A stretch of 64,000 nt of DNA from Callaeas wilsoni (Eukaryota > Chordata > Aves > Passeriformes > Callaeidae), in the NCBI GenBank assembly GCA_013398955.1, contig VWPU01004877.1:1-64000 (forward strand). Reading direction: 5' to 3'. A program made the translations under genes and the position numbers. Shown one piece after another: positions 58,233 to 64,000 of the stretch (position 1 is the first letter of the stretch; each line of letters begins with the position of its first letter). A model generated the notes under the pieces. That model was not told the origin of the DNA. It worked only from the letters and a program-made list of their open reading frames with translations, and made no database searches.

Positions 58233-59919
58233 CCTTTGCATATGAGTGCAAACCACCTCCACCATGGGAGCACAGCCTGGTCAGACGTAAGGGTGAGACA
58301 TGAAAAACCCCAAAGCAGGCAATGACTCAGCTCTGCAAACACTTGGGCTGTACTTGTGTTTGTAACCTAAAAGGGTATCTGCATCTCCATGCTGCTGTGC
58401 TGTCACAGGATGACCCAGATGCACCCGCTGAACTCTCATCCCATCCTGCTTTCAGCTGTCATTTGGTCCCTCTTGCCAGTCCATCCACCAGCTGTGGCCC
58501 AAATGCAAAGGACAACTCAGAGGTGATGGAAGAAACCTTCCAGTGTTAGCAAGGAGACCAAGGCACAGGGAAAGCTGCTGATGTAAGGCAAGGATCAAAT
58601 TTACTTTTGCCCTGCAGCAGTACCATGAGTGAAGCAGCTCATCACACATCTCAGCTGTCCCCACCTCTGCCAGAGCTGTGACAGCTGGTGTGTGTGGTGA
58701 GAGTCCTACCATGTGTCCTTAGAGGCCACATCCAGGAATGGGGCATGGGGGTCTTCATCCCTTTTGTGCTGTGGAGTGTTCCAGAGGTAAGGAGAAACAT
58801 CATCCACAGAAGGCTCATGTACACATGAGCTGGAGGAGCAATAAAACACTCCAGAAAGCAGAGCTAGGCACCTGCTGAGGCAGGTGGAGCTTGCTCAGGA
58901 CTCAGATGGGAGAGGGAACATTTTCCACATGGGTCCTTGGGGTAAGAGCCCAAATTTACATTGGTTTATCCGCCCTCCGGTCATGCTGTGGCTCTTTCCT
59001 GGCATCAGGGATGTGTCTGCATTACCAGATCATGTGGACCAAGAGGAGGATCCTCAGAGGAAGCAGTTGGTGGCACCATCCACATTTGCCATACTACAGC
59101 ATGTGTCCCTGTATGCTTCTGCCTTCCTTGTGCTGGGGTTAAGACACTTAAAACACTTGCACACATCCTTATCCCATTAAATTTCCAATAAAAGGCTAAT
59201 TACCCCACTGAGGAGGAATTATTTTTGGAAAAGAAGGCTGGCACCATGAAGGAACTCCTTGGATCAGACATTATGGGTCTAAAGACCATCTTGAGGTGAA
59301 GTCATGGTTGCTTAAGGGAAGGTACTGAGGGTACCATGGTGCTCCCCAGATTTCAGGGGAAGATTTCAGATTCTGAAAACCCAGCTGTCCTGCCCCAGAG
59401 ACATAAGTTCTGCAGCTGGAGGATGAGGTTGTTTCCTGAAGGGCTTGTTGAGGAAAGCAGACCATAACGTCTCTTTCTGCTGCCTTTCTCCACAAGCTAT
59501 GGTTCTTCATCTCACACCTACTCATTTAGCATAAGCTCACAAGTGGGTACCAGCTCCCAAGAAAATTCAAACAGTTCTTTTCTAAACTGTTTTTCTTGAT
59601 TTGAAAGACAGGCGCTGTTATTTATTACTATATTTTTAAATTTTTAAAAAAACTGTTGCTTGTAGCATGATAACTTCCAGAGTGCCACTGGGTTGCTGTT
59701 CAAGCGTGACTGAGAGATGCTGCTGGAGGGACAGGGAGGGAAGGGATATGCGGGATATGCTTAGATGGATCATCACATCTGTGGTAGACTGAGGACCAGC
59801 CATCGAGTCTCATCTAAGATCTCCTCCTAGCAGTGGAACACAAGCCCATGGCGCTGGTTACACCGGTCTGAGTCACTGGTCCATCTAGTCTGCATCCCTT
59901 CTCTGAAAACAACCATGAT
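58233..59919. other. Intergenic, nothing recognised
   Basis: No gene or repeat family recognised. An AT-rich low-complexity tract lies at about 59,618-59,656. Confidence 0.4.
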
Positions 59920-59990
59920 TTTAGGCAGTACATGGTCTTGGAGGTTTTTCCCACCCTTAATGATTCTTTGACTCTATGACTCTGTAGTCA
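59920..59990 (+). mobile_element. CR1 3' terminal scrap
   Basis: A very short tail: TGGTCTTGGAGGTTTTTCCC, then TAATGATTCTTTGACTCTATGACTCTG, matching the end of sense CR1. Confidence 0.7.
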
Positions 59991-62900
59991 GTCAAGCTGT
60001 CCTGCCCACCAAGAGCAACCTGCCCAGAACCTTCACCATCCTCCTCCAGGCACGGCTCCCTGTCTCTGGGCTGGTCCCCACTTGCTGTGATTCTGGAATT
60101 TCTTCTTTCTGGACGGGCAGCAGGGAAACAGCAGAGAAAGGCAAGTGAGAGCATTCCCCCCTGCTGAACAGCCTGCAAAGGGAAATCCTCTGCTTATGGA
60201 ATCACTGGCTGTACAACCGCAGAAATAAAGAGGTGGCTTGACCCGCCTGGAAAACACTGGTTATACAGATGTCCCTGTAGTGGAGAAAACAAAGTCCCAG
60301 ATGATAGCCACCCCTTTCCCCTGCCTTGGCAGTCTGGACGGAGGGAATGGAAGAGTTAAACATGACAGACAGACAGATTGTGGGGGGAAGAAGGATCCCA
60401 ACCTGAGCTTGGCACCAGACGTACCAGAGCACCTGCACCAAACATACACAGTATTTAATAATTCCTGAGAATTGCCATGGTAATAAAGCACAGAGTCAGG
60501 TTGTTATGGTAACAGGTTTTTTTTTTTTTAGGCAGGGAGGCATTACTTGGGTTGTAACCTCAATCCAGACTGAATACATTTCTGAGAGCCCAGAAAATAA
60601 AAAAGAAGTAAAATGAAATCAAATTAGATAAGTAGCAGTTTCCTGTCTCTTTTCTGGCAGTCCTGGGTTTGTTCTGTAGATAGGTGGAGGGAACTGGATT
60701 GTTGCAGACACACGTTGCCCTGGAAAGCCTGAGGAATAGCTGGAGTGGATCTCTGCAGGTTTAAACTGGGTGCTAGAGGGGGTGAGGGGCTGAACCCCTC
60801 TCATGGGTGGGTCTGGGATGATGCTCTGCCACCACCTTGGCTCCTTGCCACACCTCTGGCCTAGGTCTAGGTGTGTCCCCAGCTGGCTAAAGGGAAGGAC
60901 ATCCTTGTTTCTGCAGGTGTGCACACACAAGGGAGTAGTGATGGACAATTCCTGATCCTAGCTGGGGCCACAGCAGGGTGCTGTGGTCCCAGGTCACAGC
61001 CTGCCCATGTCCCAAGTGATGGATGTCCCAAAGCTGGTCTCCAAGACAAGACAGGCATTTGGGGTCTGGAAAGGGGTAACAGACCACTTTTCTAAATCCA
61101 CATGATAGACCTAAGAAGAGAACACATGTTTCCTGGGCTCTGGCAAGGTCTCCAGGCTGCTGTGCTCCGCAAAGGGGCATCCATCAAGCAAGATGGAAAT
61201 TTCCTGTGTCTCCCTCCTGCCCTCCCAGCCGTGGGCAAAAAGGCACTTCCACCTCCCCTCCCAAGCCAACTCCTCCAGCAAGTGTATGAGGTCTGTCCAG
61301 CTCATACGGAATTTTAGTTTGGTGCTGGTTAAAGCAGCAGTTTTGTGACCCTGTTTTCTCTCGAGGAAGCTGAGGCAGTGCATGTTGGGTTCACTTAGCA
61401 GAGACATGGCTTGAAATCTGCAGTGCCATTACTCAGGAACATTGCTCCATAAATCCACTACCCTCAGCATGAGTCTCTTGTATCAGCTGTGAAAGAGACA
61501 TTAGCCTCCAGATAAAGCCTCTGTAGTCCATTAGCTCTGCCAGAGAGGGTCAAGTTGATGCCACCACAGTCAGGGTCTCAAGGGAGACTGAGGCCAAATA
61601 ATGACAGAGTTCAGAGCCAGCTTTGCCTTGCTGGAGACTTTGCCTGCCAGTTTCTCTGTTTGAAAGGGAAACAAACCCTTCCCTGTTTCTGTGTCTTCCA
61701 GCTGCTTTGCTGCTGAGGCTGCTGATGGCATTTTGGTGTGGAATTCCTCAGACTCCCTGCCCTGCCCTGGCCCCATCCTTGTGCCCGACTGGAGCTGCCA
61801 GCCTGGCACTGGGCTTGCTCTCTACTCAGGTGTACAGAGCACCTGGTACACACCAAACCCTGGGGCAAAGAAAGCTGCTCACTTCCAAATAAATGTGATT
61901 TTGCCAAACCAGAGCTATTTTGGGGTTGTGTGAGCATTTAAAGCCATCCTTGGAATAAAACGGATCTTACAGCCCCATCTGTCCCAGGGAGATGGAGAAC
62001 ACCAGGAACATTTCTTGGAACTTGACTGATGATACTGTTAATGTGTGAGAATGGTTCTGGTGTGGTTCAGACCTGTGCCAACAACCTGACCTGAACAGTC
62101 CCTGGGCAGTGGCAAAATGACAGAGGTAAAAGACCACAGAGGTCTCGGGGACATTGCTCTGGACTTTGCTGTCTGTTCACAGGGAGTGTCTCATTAGATT
62201 TTGCAAGTGTAGATGCCTTTAAAGCAGTTGTTTGGCTTCTTGAATCCAACTTAGTGTTCTTAAGTATGAATGAGGGATTGGAAACCTCATTTAATTTTAG
62301 TCCGGAGAATATGTCTTTGTAAAACAGTGAACATAGGGAAGAACAAAACCTCATCGACCTTGAAGACTGCCTGATCCAACTGCCTTTTGGATACATCTTT
62401 GGCTTCACACTAGTTCTCCCAATTATACAACTTAGCCAAGCATTTCGCCATCAGTCTGGCCAAATTTGTGCTCCTCTGGTTTTAGAGACAGACAATTTCT
62501 TGGACTTGTTTGTTCCATGAGCACATGGTTATGGAAACTTGAGTTAAGAGAAAATCAGAACATTGCCAGCAATGAAGTATGGTTTGGCACATCCCTGAAA
62601 CTGTCAATGTCAACGTGCTGGGAAGTGGTGGAGGCACTGGCAACACTCAGAGGCATAAACATGTATCTAAAGTGACTGTCTCCGGTCTGAAAGATGGTGC
62701 TCATCTACATGTATTTCAGGTTGTAAGTGAAACACAAGTCTTGCTTCAGAGAGGCCTTTGCAGCTCTCTTCCTGCTAGAAGCTCATCAGTGGGGATGACA
62801 TTTTCATAGCAATAATTTAAGTCAGGTTAATAAAAAATGAAGCAAAAATATCTTTCTGAGAGATGGGTCTGCATGGCAATCTTGGCTCTAGGTCACAGGT

Positions 62901-64000
62901 GCCCTCAAGGTGAAGGCAGCAGTTTTGTCACTCTTTGTCAGCCCATGGCATTCAGCTGGGAATGAGCACGGCAAAGTGCTCTCTGCTGGGGTGCAGTCAG
63001 GGACCAGCTATTAAATCAAATTAATATCCTCTTTTTGAATTAATAAGACCTGCCTGAACATAGCTTCTCAGAGGAATGGGGCTCTCCTACCCCAGTGACA
63101 GCCTTTGAAGGCACCACCTCTGCAGCTGGATTTACTCTCCTAGCAGGGAGCTGTGAGACCAGAGGACTCAGAACCAGAATCCCCAGTTGGATCTGCCTTT
63201 TCCTTCCATGTGGACTTGCTGGCTGTTTATGAATTTCAGCAGCATCAGCTGTGCTAGCTGACATGTGCTTTCAGTGAACACCACTACTTCTGGTTTTTGA
63301 AGTGACTCTAGAGGGAAAGGAGATGAGATCAGCCTTCCTGTGATGCTCCACTTCTTCTGAAAGGATCCGGTACTGTGAGGACATGAGTTACCACCTCCAT
63401 CTAACTGTGGGTGGGACACTGGAAATGATGGGCAAGACAATAAGCAAGAAAAGGAGAAGAAAAGTAAACAAGGAGAAACATTTACCCCCGTGGCATCAGG
63501 CAACTAGAATGGCCTTTCTGGAAAAGGAGCTGGAATTGCAGAGTCAAACAACTCTGGTTTTCCATGAAAGAGCCGGTTTTGTTCCTTGGTGTGTGCTGGT
63601 TTTGGAGGCTAGTACGTGTGGGTGTGAGGGTGGATGCAGGTGCTTGTGCATCTTCCAGGAAAACAAGGTGTGCATCAAGCAAGCCCAGGGCACTGTTCCT
63701 TTTCCATGGCAGCTGACTGGCTGGTGCTGGATGCTGGCTTTCTGCCCTGGCTTGGCTCGAGCTGTCACGCATGCAGGGTTAAATCCAGAGTCATCCTTTT
63801 TGGCAAGCCCCACAAGCTTTCCTATCTTACAGGTTTCCAGGCAGGTGTGAGTGCTCCCCTCCTGTTTTGCATCCCCAAATGCAGGTTTAATGGGACAAGA
63901 CAGATGAAGAAGCAGTCAAAATGTAATTAGACTTTAATTAGCTAAGTTCTTTCTCTCAGATAATTGAAAGTTGGACTAATTGGTTGCAATGAATTCCCAG
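59991..64000. other. Intergenic sequence to the right edge
   Basis: About 4 kb without a supported gene. A T12 run lies near 60,518-60,530. Two X-box-like words (ATTGCCATGGTAAT at 60,471-60,484 and GTTGTTATGGTAAC at 60,500-60,513) lie beside it. Open frames of up to 155 codons (63,383-63,850) have no recognisable domain. Confidence 0.4.

Overview
The window is nuclear DNA from a vertebrate, almost certainly a bird and probably a passerine. It carries many short CR1 retrotransposon tails in both orientations, GT-AG introns of compact avian size, a solo LTR that resembles passerine ERVL-type LTRs, and three genes I could assemble by eye. The gene content fits the avian microchromosome that corresponds to parts of human 17q21-q23. 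The species cannot be named from the sequence.

Layout. 1-12.7 kb: no supported gene; a degenerate G-rich tandem array (1-660), a near-perfect 37-bp inverted repeat (3081-3161), a solo LTR (about 9,999-10,585, with one ambiguous base at 10,304) and a long CR1 fragment (11,785-12,713). 12,878-24,577, minus strand: METTL2, nine coding exons, 369 codons plus stop, with a CpG-island promoter. 24.85-28.5 kb: a cluster of CR1 copies between METTL2 and the next gene. 31,562-51,751, minus strand: ITGB3, integrin beta-3, fifteen coding exons, 781 codons plus stop, with a likely poly(A) signal at 30,279-30,284. 55,945-56,280, plus strand: RPRML, a single-exon 111-residue Reprimo-like protein with a poly(A) signal at 56,486-56,491. 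56.5-64 kb: intergenic, with CR1 scraps.

Both spliced genes are intact. Every inferred junction is GT-AG, the phases match, and the coding exons sum to 1,110 nt (METTL2) and 2,346 nt (ITGB3), both divisible by three. METTL2 and ITGB3 lie in tandem on the minus strand. ITGB3 and RPRML are head-to-head, about 4.2 kb apart between start codons.

The three genes do not form a pathway. METTL2 is a tRNA m3C methyltransferase, ITGB3 is a cell-surface adhesion receptor subunit, and RPRML is a small membrane protein of the Reprimo family. I found no new multigene system. The more unusual items are the hairpin at 3081-3161, the CR1 copy that ends at the METTL2 exon 4 donor, a 39-bp tandem repeat beside the ITGB3 exon 11 donor, CR1-free AT-rich blocks in METTL2 intron 2, and compact gene order relative to human.
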